Source: an uncultured Lachnospiraceae bacterium
GTDB lineage: Bacteria > Bacillota > Clostridia > Lachnospirales > Lachnospiraceae
Direction of reading: 5' to 3'
NCBI GenBank assembly: GCA_902773445.1
Contig: CACYEU010000084.1
Span: forward strand, 1-10,575
Length of the DNA: 10,575 nucleotides
In this document: positions 1 to 7,124 of the stretch, one piece after another
Numbering within the stretch: the stretch's first letter is position 1
Layout: each line of letters begins with the position of its first letter
The notes under the pieces: generated by a model
Database searches by the model: none
Seen by the model: only the letters and a program-made list of their open reading frames with translations
Told to the model about the DNA's origin: nothing
Position numbers and translations under genes: made by a program

Positions 1-23
1 ACTACCAACTGTACTACTATCGC
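1..23 (-). tRNA. 5' part of a tRNA gene, cut by the window edge
   Basis: Read on the minus strand from position 23 leftward, the sequence fits the 5' end of a bacterial tRNA. It has a 7-base acceptor strand GCGATAG, then TA at tRNA positions 8-9, the D-stem strand GTAC, and the D-loop AGTTGGTA with the invariant A14, G18-G19 and A21. The first two bases (GT) of the returning D-stem strand follow, and they match GTAC. The rest, including the anticodon, lies outside the window, so the amino acid cannot be assigned. The GCG start resembles many glycine tRNAs, but that is weak evidence. A promoter of the right strength and spacing lies immediately upstream, which supports the call. Only 23 bases are visible, so a chance match is possible. 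Confidence 0.68.
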
Positions 24-46
24 ACATACCTTCTCGGCACAAAGTT

Positions 47-75
47 ACTTTACTACTTTTATACTCTTGTGTCAA
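47..75 (-). promoter_or_regulatory. Sigma-A type promoter for the leftward tRNA
   Basis: On the minus strand a perfect -35 box TTGACA (70-75) is followed by a 17-base spacer and the -10 box TAAAGT (47-52, four of six consensus bases). Transcription would start near position 39-41, leaving a leader of about 17 bases before the predicted tRNA 5' end at 23, which is typical of a tRNA transcript processed by RNase P. It lies just downstream of the walJ-like gene, so it starts a new transcription unit rather than continuing the polA block. I see no hairpin terminator between the two. Confidence 0.68.
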
Positions 76-105
76 GTCCGCCGTGAAGATTTTCTGAGGT
101 CCGGC

Positions 106-903
106 TTATATGACCACTTTCTCAGTCGGCTCATACCGGCCGGCTACGGAAATCGGCAGTTCTTCCCCTTTATACGGATTCCGATCAAGTGTCACTTCCA
201 GCTTGACAGTTTCATAGGCCAGCTCGGCGTAATTATTCTGCTCGCTCAGGTGTCCGAGAAAGATTTTTGAAAACCGGTCGTGCATGATCTCACACAGCAG
301 TCTCCCCGACCATTCATTTGACAGATGACCGTAATCGCCGGCGACGCGCTGCTTAAGCGGATACGGATACGGTCCCGCTTCAAGCATCCTGATATCATGA
401 TTTGCCTCAAGGAGAAGGCCGTTGACGTTTTTCAGGTTGTCGACAATATAAGGGTCGTATGTACCCATGTCGGTCGCGACCGCGACGGTCTTTGCACCGT
501 CTGTCATACGATACGCAACCGGATCGTTTGCATCGTGCGGGATATGGAACGGATGAATCGTCAAACCGCCGATCGTAAAATCAAGATCGGCTGAAATTTC
601 ATGAAACAATGATTCATCGACAGTTCCGAGACTGCTGCAGCCTTTGATACCGCGGATCGTACCGCGTGTCGCATAGATCGGGATCCCGTATGCGCGCGAT
701 AACACGCCGATCCCGGCGATGTGATCCGCATGCTCATGCGTCACAAGGATCCCGTCGATCTCTTTGATATCAACATCGGCTGAAGCAAGGCCTGCCACGA
801 TCCGTTTCTTGCTGATCCCGGCATCAACCAGCAGTCTGCCGTGATCACTGCCGACATATATGCAATTCCCGCTGCTTCCGCTTGCAATACTGCACAATTC
901 CAT
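106..903 (-). CDS. YycJ/WalJ-like MBL-fold metallo-hydrolase
   Basis: This 265-residue protein has the metallo-beta-lactamase fold of the YycJ/WalJ family. The N-terminus (CSIASGSSGNCIYV, residues 4-17) is a family hallmark. Metal ligands are visible: THEHADH at residues 55-61, Asp145 in ATDMG, His169 in EANHD, and late histidines in GHLS at 193 and 218. Family members are cytosolic hydrolases, some linked to DNA exonuclease activity and to coordination of cell wall metabolism with replication. In many Firmicutes walJ sits beside the walRK two-component genes; here it follows polA and coaE instead, which fits a DNA-related role, though that is inference. The start ATG at 903 is preceded by AGGAGG overlapping the coaE stop codon, with a long 13-base spacing. 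No alternative start codon is available in frame, so I keep this one. The gap to coaE is 17 bases, so the two are co-transcribed. Confidence 0.9.
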   Translation of the reverse strand: MELCSIASGSSGNCIYVGSDHGRLLVDAGISKKRIVAGLASADVDIKEIDGILVTHEHADHIAGIGVLSRAYGIPIYATRGTIRGIKGCSSLGTVDESLFHEISADLDFTIGGLTIHPFHIPHDANDPVAYRMTDGAKTVAVATDMGTYDPYIVDNLKNVNGLLLEANHDIRMLEAGPYPYPLKQRVAGDYGHLSNEWSGRLLCEIMHDRFSKIFLGHLSEQNNYAELAYETVKLEVTLDRNPYKGEELPISVAGRYEPTEKVVI

Positions 904-920
904 TTGCGGTGTTCTTCCTC

Positions 921-1535
921 CTAATTCCTGATCAGTTCCTCGAGTCCGAGCCTGAAAAGCTCTGCTTCGATCTGTGTTCTGAGCGATTCAACGCTTCCGC
1001 TGTTGTCGATCGTCCGGTCACAGGCTCGTTCGTATTCCCGGTCGGTCATCTGATTTGCGATTACACGTTCAACATCTTCGCGGTTCAAGCCGCGCTCGTC
1101 CATGACACGTCTGATCCGGTCTTCGACCGGCGCTTTGACAAACCACACTTCATCACAAAATGCCTTGTATCCGACTTCGATCAGGATCGCTGATTCGACA
1201 AGCACTAGTTTTGTTCCGGCGAGAAGCGCTTCATGGCAGTGTGCCCTGATCACAGACTCGACCATCGGATGAACGATCGAATTCAGTTTCTTCAGCTTGT
1301 CGGGATCCTCAAAAACGATCTTTGCGATCCAGGCGCGGTCAAGTGTTCCGTCCGGATTGACGCATTTATTACCGAATTCGTCAATGATCGGCCAGTAGGC
1401 CGCCTCAAACGGCTCCTGCAGTTTTCTGCCGATCTCATCCGCCCTCAGGATCAGCGCTTTCTCATGATCGGCGAAATAGTCGATCAGAAGGCTTTTCCCG
1501 CTCCCGATTCCTCCTGTGATTCCGATTTTCAACAT
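921..1535 (-). CDS. coaE: Dephospho-CoA kinase
   Basis: CoaE phosphorylates the 3'-hydroxyl of dephospho-CoA with ATP, the last step of coenzyme A synthesis. The 204-residue protein, normal for the family, opens with the P-loop GGIGSGKS (residues 8-15). It has the conserved acidic site in RADEIGR (31-37), a NSIVHP motif (85-90), and ESAILIE (113-119) in place of the usual PLLFE-like segment. The C-terminal lid region carries NQM and DNSGS. I start it at the ATG at 1535, not at an in-frame ATG 39 bases upstream: the P-loop belongs near the N-terminus, the extension would read inside polA, and GAGG lies 9 bases before this ATG. Only one base separates it from the polA stop, so translation is probably coupled. 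In many Firmicutes mutM (fpg) lies between polA and coaE; it is absent here. Confidence 0.95.
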   Translation of the reverse strand: MLKIGITGGIGSGKSLLIDYFADHEKALILRADEIGRKLQEPFEAAYWPIIDEFGNKCVNPDGTLDRAWIAKIVFEDPDKLKKLNSIVHPMVESVIRAHCHEALLAGTKLVLVESAILIEVGYKAFCDEVWFVKAPVEDRIRRVMDERGLNREDVERVIANQMTDREYERACDRTIDNSGSVESLRTQIEAELFRLGLEELIRN

Positions 1536-1536
1536 C

Positions 1537-4203
1537 TTAATGTGCCTCGTACCAGTTTGCTCCGCTTCCGACATCGACTTTCAGATCCACTTTCAGATCT
1601 GCCGCATGCTCCATCTCCTCTTTCAGGATCCGGCGTACCTGCTCTTCCTCATCTGCCGGAGCTTCGACCAGAAGCTCATCGTGTACCTGAACAACGATCT
1701 TTGCGTCAAGACCTGCATCCGCCAGCGCCTTTTCCACACGGATCATTGCGATCTTCATAATATCTGCCGCAGCTCCCTGGATCGGCGAATTCATCGCAAC
1801 GCGTTCGCCGAACTGGCGCTGCATGAAATTGCCGGCCGTCAGTTCCGGTATCGGTCTGCGGCGTCCGAACATCGTAACCGCGTAACCGTTATGTTTTGCG
1901 AATTCGACGGCTCCGTCGAGGAATTCCTTGATCCCGGGAAACGTCTCAAAATAATGATCGATATACTCTTTGGCCTGGGCCCGTGAAATGCTTAAACCCT
2001 CGCTCAGGCCGAACGAGCTGATCCCGTAGACGATTCCGAAATTGACGGCTTTCGCATTGTGTCTCTGCGCATCGGTGACCATATCCAACGGCACATGGAA
2101 TACCTGTGACGCTGTCGTCCTGTGAATATCCTGCGCGTTTTTATATGCCTCGATCAGTTTCGGATCACCCGACAGATGAGCCAGGATCCGGAGTTCTACC
2201 TGCGAGTAATCCGCATCGACAAATACACAGCCCTCTTTCGGTACAAACGCTTTTCTGATCAGCCGGCCCAATTCAACTCTGATCGGAATATTCTGCAGAT
2301 TCGGATCAGTGCTCGAGATACGCCCGGTCGCCGTCACTGTCTGATTAAATGTTCCGTGGATCCGACCGTCATCAGAGATGAATCTGACGAGCCCCTGTGC
2401 ATAAGTCGAATTGAGCTTTGTCAGCTGGCGGTATGACAGGATCTCCCTGACGAACGGATAGTCCTCGGCAAGTTTGTCAAGCACCTTGGCTGAAGTCGAA
2501 TAACCGGTCTTGGTTTTTTTGCCGTGCGGCATTTTCATCTTTTCGAACAGGATCTCTCCAAGCTGTTTCGGAGAATTGATATTGAACTCTTCTCCCGCCT
2601 GTCCGTAAATCGTTTCCTGCAGTTTTTTGATCTGCGATTCAAGGTTTTTGCCGTATTCTGTCAGCTCGTCTTTCGCAAGAAGGATGCCGGTCTTTTCGAT
2701 CCGGTCAAGCGTAAAGACCAGCGGCATCTCGATCTTGTCAAACAGATCAGTCATACCCGTCTCTTCCAGCGTCTGTCTGAGCGGTTTGACCAGCATGGCC
2801 GCAAGCTGCGCTTCCCATGCCGCTCTTTTTACCGCGTCATCCGACGGCGGCCGGAATCCAGCCTCAACGATCGGGGCAAGATCTTCAGGATCATAAGAAC
2901 TCAACAGCGGATTGATCAGATACTCTGCGATCGAGGGGTCGAAGAAAGCTTCTGATTGACTTAATTCAATCTTCTTAAGAAAATTTTTGAGCCCGATGAC
3001 GCTGATCGGATGTCTGTCTCCCGCCGTGTTGATAACTTCGATGATCTCTTGCTGACCACAGTTGCTGAAGGCGCAGTGACAGGCTGCCGCTTCAGACGCG
3101 ACCATGACGCCGGTCACGTCCTGTCCGAGCATCGCCATCAGAGGACCGTCACTTTCATTTTTGACAAGCGCCAGCCCGATCGGATGGTCTCCGGGAATTG
3201 CCGCAATGAATTTCGTGAGCCCGGCGATATCTTCAGCTTCTGCTGTGCTGAACGTTGGTGTGCTTTTTTCTTTGGACACCTGCTCACCCGATTCAGCGGC
3301 TCCGAACTGCTTCAAAAACTTTTTAAAATTTAGTGTCCTGAACATATCCATCAGCTCAGGCGTGTAGAGGGTCATCGCCGGGTCCGAATCCTCAGACTTG
3401 TTCAGCTCCGCCTGCGCAAACAGCACGCCGGGATCGCCGAGATCTGCGTCGACTTTGATCGCAGCCAGTTCCTTGCTCATCTGCGCGAGGTCATAGTGCT
3501 CTCTGATCGCTTTCTGTGCGCGCGGTGGTTTGACATCGTCCAGATGCTCGTAGACATCTTCGATCGATCCGTATTGTTCGATCAGATTGACCGCCGTCTT
3601 TTCACCGACCCCCGGCACGCCCGGAATATTGTCCGACGTATCTCCCATCAGCGCTTTGACATCGATGAATTCCTTCGGACTGACATGGTAAAGATCCCGG
3701 ACTTCGTCAGGACCGTAGAATTCATAGACAGTCTGGCCCTTCTTTGTCTTCGGTATGCAGATCGTCACATCATCGCCTGCCAGCTGGAGCAGGTCGCGGT
3801 CTCCCGATACGACAAGCACCTCATAATCGTTCTCCGCAAAAGCCGTTGACAGCGATCCGAGCACATCGTCAGCCTCGATCCCCTCTTTTTCGATCACAGG
3901 AACATTCATTGTGCCGAGGACTTCTTTCATCAACGGCACCTGCTCTCTCAATTCTTCCGGCATCGGCTTCCGGTTCCCCTTGTACTCAGAGTACATTTGA
4001 TGCCGGAACGTCGGCGCATGCACATCGAATGCGACCAGCAGAGCATCTGGATCCTGTTGGTCAAGCAGCATCAGAAGAATCGACAGGAACCCGTAGACGG
4101 CCCCTGTATGAACACCCTGCGCATTTGTAAAGTCAGGCATTCCGTAAAAAGCTCTGTGGATCAGGCTGTGCCCGTCAAGCATCATGATTCTTTTTTTCGC
4201 CAT
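1537..4203 (-). CDS. polA: DNA polymerase I (5' nuclease and polymerase active, proofreading domain degenerate)
   Basis: This 888-residue enzyme removes RNA primers and fills gaps in lagging-strand synthesis and excision repair. The N-terminal 5'-3' nuclease (about 1-295) shows DGHSLIHRAFYG (10-21), the acidic cluster IEADD (109-113), SGDRD (133-137) and GDTSDNIPGVPGVGEKTA (187-204), which combines the metal site with a helix-hairpin-helix. The middle domain (about 325-500) has the 3'-5' exonuclease fold but lacks the DxE metal motif: the equivalent stretch near 341-348 reads PIGLALVK. Proofreading is therefore probably lost, as in Bacillus polymerase I. The polymerase domain has motif A DYSQVELR (665-672), motif B from 714 (RHNAKAVNFGIVYG) and motif C VQVHDELLVE (838-847). 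The ATG at 4203 follows AAGGAGAG with a 7-base spacing. It lies 19 bases after the phosphatase gene and one base before coaE. Confidence 0.98.
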   Translation of the reverse strand: MAKKRIMMLDGHSLIHRAFYGMPDFTNAQGVHTGAVYGFLSILLMLLDQQDPDALLVAFDVHAPTFRHQMYSEYKGNRKPMPEELREQVPLMKEVLGTMNVPVIEKEGIEADDVLGSLSTAFAENDYEVLVVSGDRDLLQLAGDDVTICIPKTKKGQTVYEFYGPDEVRDLYHVSPKEFIDVKALMGDTSDNIPGVPGVGEKTAVNLIEQYGSIEDVYEHLDDVKPPRAQKAIREHYDLAQMSKELAAIKVDADLGDPGVLFAQAELNKSEDSDPAMTLYTPELMDMFRTLNFKKFLKQFGAAESGEQVSKEKSTPTFSTAEAEDIAGLTKFIAAIPGDHPIGLALVKNESDGPLMAMLGQDVTGVMVASEAAACHCAFSNCGQQEIIEVINTAGDRHPISVIGLKNFLKKIELSQSEAFFDPSIAEYLINPLLSSYDPEDLAPIVEAGFRPPSDDAVKRAAWEAQLAAMLVKPLRQTLEETGMTDLFDKIEMPLVFTLDRIEKTGILLAKDELTEYGKNLESQIKKLQETIYGQAGEEFNINSPKQLGEILFEKMKMPHGKKTKTGYSTSAKVLDKLAEDYPFVREILSYRQLTKLNSTYAQGLVRFISDDGRIHGTFNQTVTATGRISSTDPNLQNIPIRVELGRLIRKAFVPKEGCVFVDADYSQVELRILAHLSGDPKLIEAYKNAQDIHRTTASQVFHVPLDMVTDAQRHNAKAVNFGIVYGISSFGLSEGLSISRAQAKEYIDHYFETFPGIKEFLDGAVEFAKHNGYAVTMFGRRRPIPELTAGNFMQRQFGERVAMNSPIQGAAADIMKIAMIRVEKALADAGLDAKIVVQVHDELLVEAPADEEEQVRRILKEEMEHAADLKVDLKVDVGSGANWYEAH

Positions 4204-4222
4204 AAAGAATCTCTCCTTAGTT

Positions 4223-5401
4223 TTAAAAATCGATGTATTTTCCGCTGTACCTGTAAATATCGTTCTCGATCGCGATCGCCTTATTCCAGCGCAACCGGTG
4301 TTTCATTACTGCCTCCGGCGTACGGCATTTCGGAAGGCTCAGTTCAAATCGCTCCTGCAGAGAGACGATCGTGTCTTCCTTGACACGTTTGTCCGCATAA
4401 TAGAGCAGGTCTTCCTCCGACAGATAGCGGACCCCGTCCTTCTCGATCGCAAGCTCTCTGTGAAGCTCGATCGTTTCATGTTCGGCAATCAGATCAGCCA
4501 GCAGCTCGTAGCCGTCAATCCGGAGCTGTTCAGTACCGGCCGCCCGCAAATGTTTATGGAGCTTGGCAAAATCGTGAAGCATTGCCGAAGAATAGAGGAG
4601 CTCGCGGTCATAGATCTCGCGGTGCGGATCAATATGATCAGCAACACTAAGGAGCACTTCCGATACTTTTTTCATGTGGCGCCTGATATGATCCGGCACA
4701 CTGTACCGGTCAAGGATCTCATCGACCCGGCGGTTAACGGGAACCGCTGCAGGATGGCCGCCGATGATTTCGACTTCAAAATCCGGCTGCCCTGCGATGA
4801 CACCCGAACGGATCTTTGTGACTGAAGCGTATTTTATATCAAGGTCCATCAGCCTGTCTGTATCAGCCTCACCGAGATAAGCGATCGCAGCTCTGATGAT
4901 GCCAGCATGAGCGACAATATAGAGGATTTCCTCCTGCTCTGTGGGATTCTGCTCAAGAGCAAGTTCCTTAAGGTAAGCAACAAAACGTTTGCCGGCTTCC
5001 TCAAATGATTCGCCTCCCGGGACTTTATAATCCCAGAAATGCCTTCCGCGCTCGATATATGCTTCCGGAAAGCGCTGTTTGATTTCTGAAAACCTCATGC
5101 CGTCCCATTCGCCCATTTCGATCTCGTGCAGCTCGGGAACCAAAATGATCTGATCAGGTTTGAGCGGCGTCAGTTCGATCATGCGCTCGGCGGTTTTCGT
5201 GCAGCGGATACTGGGACTTGAATAGATTTTATACGGAGCGTTCTCCCGAATGACCTTGCGGGCCATCCACATGCCGAGCCGCTTTGCCTGCATCAGCCCG
5301 TGTTCCGACAGCGGAACATCGGTGGTTCCGATGCAGCGTTTTTCCTCTATATCGATCTCGCCATGGCGGATCAGATAGATTGTCTTGCGGTTTCTTTTCA
5401 T
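4223..5401 (-). CDS. Histidine phosphatase fused to an HD-domain phosphohydrolase
   Basis: This 392-residue protein joins two phosphohydrolase modules. Residues 5-200 are a histidine phosphatase (phosphoglycerate mutase-like superfamily): LIRHGE (10-15) with the phospho-accepting His13, SSPSIRCTKTA with Arg66, the acidic HEIEMGEWDG (92-101), and a second catalytic histidine in VAHAG (163-167). Residues 228-345 are an HD domain: His242 in HMKKVSEVL, the HD pair His276-Asp277 in AMLHDFAK, a further histidine around 309, and the distal aspartate in YYADKRV (335-341). The predicted substrates are phosphorylated small molecules or nucleotides. No signal peptide or membrane segment is seen, so it is cytosolic. 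The start overlaps the preceding stop as ATGA, with AGGA nine bases upstream. From memory of the families, not from any search, such proteins occur beside or fused to MocA-like nucleotidyltransferases, and one lies two genes upstream here. The exact substrate is unknown. Confidence 0.88.
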   Translation of the reverse strand: MKRNRKTIYLIRHGEIDIEEKRCIGTTDVPLSEHGLMQAKRLGMWMARKVIRENAPYKIYSSPSIRCTKTAERMIELTPLKPDQIILVPELHEIEMGEWDGMRFSEIKQRFPEAYIERGRHFWDYKVPGGESFEEAGKRFVAYLKELALEQNPTEQEEILYIVAHAGIIRAAIAYLGEADTDRLMDLDIKYASVTKIRSGVIAGQPDFEVEIIGGHPAAVPVNRRVDEILDRYSVPDHIRRHMKKVSEVLLSVADHIDPHREIYDRELLYSSAMLHDFAKLHKHLRAAGTEQLRIDGYELLADLIAEHETIELHRELAIEKDGVRYLSEEDLLYYADKRVKEDTIVSLQERFELSLPKCRTPEAVMKHRLRWNKAIAIENDIYRYSGKYIDF

Positions 5402-6369
5402 GAAGTCTGTTCCTGCTTGATCAAAACTGCCGTTCCGTGCAGATCGGCGAGCGGCAGTACATATGCTCCGGCTTGTCTGCAGAATTCATCGACGGCCCGG
5501 CCAACGCCCGGATACTGAAGCGAGTTATAATCATGGATCAGGATCGCACCGCCTGCATTGAGTCTCGGATAAAAGAATTCAAGGCCCCTTAATGTCGGCT
5601 CGTAGAGGTCCGTATCGAGGCTTACAAGCGCGAAATGTCTGTCGTTGAGATCTTCAGAGCTGATCGGATCATTGGAATCAGAAGCCGGCACAGCGCCTCC
5701 TGCAAGGCTCTCCGGGAACCTGCCTTTTGTGACAAATACCTGTTCCGGATACGGCATTTTCCCGAGAACCAGCTTCACGGATGTGTCGCTGAACTTGCCG
5801 AATGCATTGACGTTGCGTCCTCCACAGGCTATTTCAGACTCGACTTTAAGATCTCTGTCGTCGAATCCTTCAAATGTATCGAACAGAATCATCTCCCTGG
5901 CAGGGAATACCCTGTTGATCTCAGCTGCGAATTCTCCCTGATAAACACCGAGTTCTGCTACAATGCCGGCGACAACTCTGTCCTCGATCTGCTGTGCCAG
6001 CATACGCATCGCCGCAAGCCTCAAATCGATCAGCTGACGCAATGCAGCAGCATCTTCGACGATCCCACCCACTTCCTGCAGATCCGCATACCTGCCGTCA
6101 TATCCGCACGAAGACAATTCACTGCGGATCTCCTGACGGGCCTCGGCATTCAGGATCGCCAGCCAGATCAGATCAGGTTTTAATTCAAGTGCCTTTTCCT
6201 GCGGAAGGACCGGAATGCCGTCAATGACTTGACCGTCCAGATTGGGATTATTATCGATGAAAGCTGTCAGCCTGCATGTAGCCGGAAGCCAGCGCGCGAC
6301 CATCCTGCCCGCCTGACCGGCGCCGTAGATCATGACGTTCTTCAGATTGTCTGTAGTGAATCCTTTCAC
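5398..6369 (-). CDS. Rossmann-domain plus TylF/MycF-type SAM methyltransferase
   Basis: This 323-residue protein has two parts. Residues 10-100 form a Rossmann-like nucleotide or sugar-binding domain with MIYGAGQAGRMVA (13-25), FIDNN (37-41) and GIPVLP (51-56), as seen at the start of PglD-like and other sugar-modifying proteins. Residues 105-320 match the macrocin O-methyltransferase (TylF) family: AELGVYQGEFA (138-148) for SAM, DTFEGFDDRD (164-173), SLDTDLYEPT (250-259) and IHDYNS (278-283). The acidic residues in the last motifs bind the metal in characterised members, which methylate sugar hydroxyls. The start is GTG, overlapping the upstream stop as GTGA, and the downstream gene overlaps as ATGA, so it is translationally coupled on both sides. 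It probably methylates a nucleotide-linked or free polyhydroxy compound made by its neighbours; that is inference. Confidence 0.84.
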   Translation of the reverse strand: MKGFTTDNLKNVMIYGAGQAGRMVARWLPATCRLTAFIDNNPNLDGQVIDGIPVLPQEKALELKPDLIWLAILNAEARQEIRSELSSCGYDGRYADLQEVGGIVEDAAALRQLIDLRLAAMRMLAQQIEDRVVAGIVAELGVYQGEFAAEINRVFPAREMILFDTFEGFDDRDLKVESEIACGGRNVNAFGKFSDTSVKLVLGKMPYPEQVFVTKGRFPESLAGGAVPASDSNDPISSEDLNDRHFALVSLDTDLYEPTLRGLEFFYPRLNAGGAILIHDYNSLQYPGVGRAVDEFCRQAGAYVLPLADLHGTAVLIKQEQTS

Positions 6370-6986
6370 TGCCTTTCACCTTCATGTATGTTGTTCTCAT
6401 ACATTTCTCTGACCAATTGATAGTCCTCCTGAGTATCGGCATCGATCAAAGACCCCCGGTCGCGCACATTGACCAGCATGATGTCCTCCTCCAGCAATTG
6501 AAATGCACCTCGAAGGCCGTTCTCACCGGAGTGTTTCAGGATCGCATCGAATGCTGTGCTGTCGATCAGGACCGGATGTCCGGTCTCACCTTCACAGACA
6601 GGAATCGCCACTTTTGCTTCTGATGTTTTGAGAGCACGCAGTGTTTCAATTGTAAACAACGGTATATCGACCGGTGTCAGAAATACTCTCTCACACTTCT
6701 CATTAAGATAGCTCAGCCCGATCTTGACCGTATCAAACATCTGTGTCGTTTCGTAATCCGGATTCTCGAGTATGATGACCGGGTAGGTTTTCAGAACCTG
6801 CCGGACTTCTTCGGCCCGGTACCCGGCAACAACGACGATCAGGCCGACTCCGGCATCGATAAACCGATCGACGATATGCTCGATAAACGTTTTGTCACCG
6901 AGTTTCATCGTCTGTTTGAAATCATGCATTCTTGTCGACATTCCTGCCGCTGTGATCAGCGCTGCAAGGGGTTTCTTCGTGCTCAT
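6366..6986 (-). CDS. MobA/MocA-like nucleotidyltransferase
   Basis: The 206-residue protein has the GT-A type NTP-transferase fold of MobA, MocA (YgfJ) and related enzymes, which transfer a nucleotide from NTP to a phosphorylated cofactor or sugar. The nucleotide-binding loop TAAGMSTRM (12-20) is followed by FKQTMKLGDKTFIEH (23-37), with Lys24 in the usual place. The metal-binding aspartate is Asp107 in PVDIPL (105-110). GHPVLI (136-141), GLRG (157-160) and DADTQEDY (182-189) are typical C-terminal signatures of the MocA-like branch. MocA itself makes molybdopterin cytosine dinucleotide, but no molybdenum enzyme is visible here, so I do not assign that substrate. It is the first gene of the leftward block. 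The ATG at 6986 has AAGAGGG five bases upstream and a promoter 25 bases away. It overlaps the methyltransferase gene by 4 bases. Confidence 0.87.
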   Translation of the reverse strand: MSTKKPLAALITAAGMSTRMHDFKQTMKLGDKTFIEHIVDRFIDAGVGLIVVVAGYRAEEVRQVLKTYPVIILENPDYETTQMFDTVKIGLSYLNEKCERVFLTPVDIPLFTIETLRALKTSEAKVAIPVCEGETGHPVLIDSTAFDAILKHSGENGLRGAFQLLEEDIMLVNVRDRGSLIDADTQEDYQLVREMYENNIHEGERQ

Positions 6987-7010
6987 ATCATCCCTCTTTC
7001 CCCAAGATAT

Positions 7011-7039
7011 AGTATATCATAAACCATCTTCTTTGCGAA
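7011..7039 (-). promoter_or_regulatory. Promoter of the leftward six-gene block
   Basis: On the minus strand TTCGCA (7034-7039, four of six -35 consensus bases) is followed by a 17-base spacer and TATACT (7011-7016, five of six -10 consensus bases). The predicted transcript starts near 7004 and has a leader of about 18 bases with AAGAGGG before the ATG at 6986. It is the only convincing promoter I see for the block down to walJ. I did not find a clear separate promoter directly before polA. Confidence 0.62.
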
Positions 7040-7049
7040 CCTGTATTCA

Positions 7050-7078
7050 TTGACGAGACAGTTGCATTCCGATATACT
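7050..7078 (+). promoter_or_regulatory. Promoter of the methyltransferase-NTPase pair
   Basis: TTGACG (7050-7055, five of six consensus bases), a 17-base spacer and TATACT (7073-7078, five of six) make a strong sigma-A type promoter. Transcription should start near 7085, giving a leader of about 40 bases before the ATG at 7125. The -35 box of the opposite promoter lies only 10 bases away, so the two polymerases would compete or share a regulator. Confidence 0.72.
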
Positions 7079-7124
7079 TTTAGAAAAGGATTGTCATTGC
7101 AAAACAATACGCTTAAGGTTTTCT

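Noticed and set aside
79..110. Terminator after the walJ-like gene
   Set aside because: Only a GCCG/CGGC pair with a loop of about 18 bases and no following T-run; not convincing.
1536..1574. Thirteen-residue N-terminal extension of CoaE
   Set aside because: It reads inside the polA 3' end, puts the P-loop unusually far from the N-terminus, and a better placed GAGG serves the ATG at 1535.
1233..1986. Plus-strand open frames across coaE and polA
   Set aside because: They mirror coding on the opposite strand, have no ribosome binding sites, and their proteins look like low-similarity shadows rich in Arg, His and Leu. The same holds for the other plus-strand frames between 67 and 6623.
7090..7108. 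Possible hairpin or operator ATTGT...ACAAT in the methyltransferase leader
   Set aside because: Only five base pairs, AT-rich, with an alternative register and no terminator or riboswitch features.
7050..7124. Longer methyltransferase starting at TTG 7050
   Set aside because: That TTG is the -35 box of a good promoter and would lie upstream of the transcription start. The extension shows no family features.
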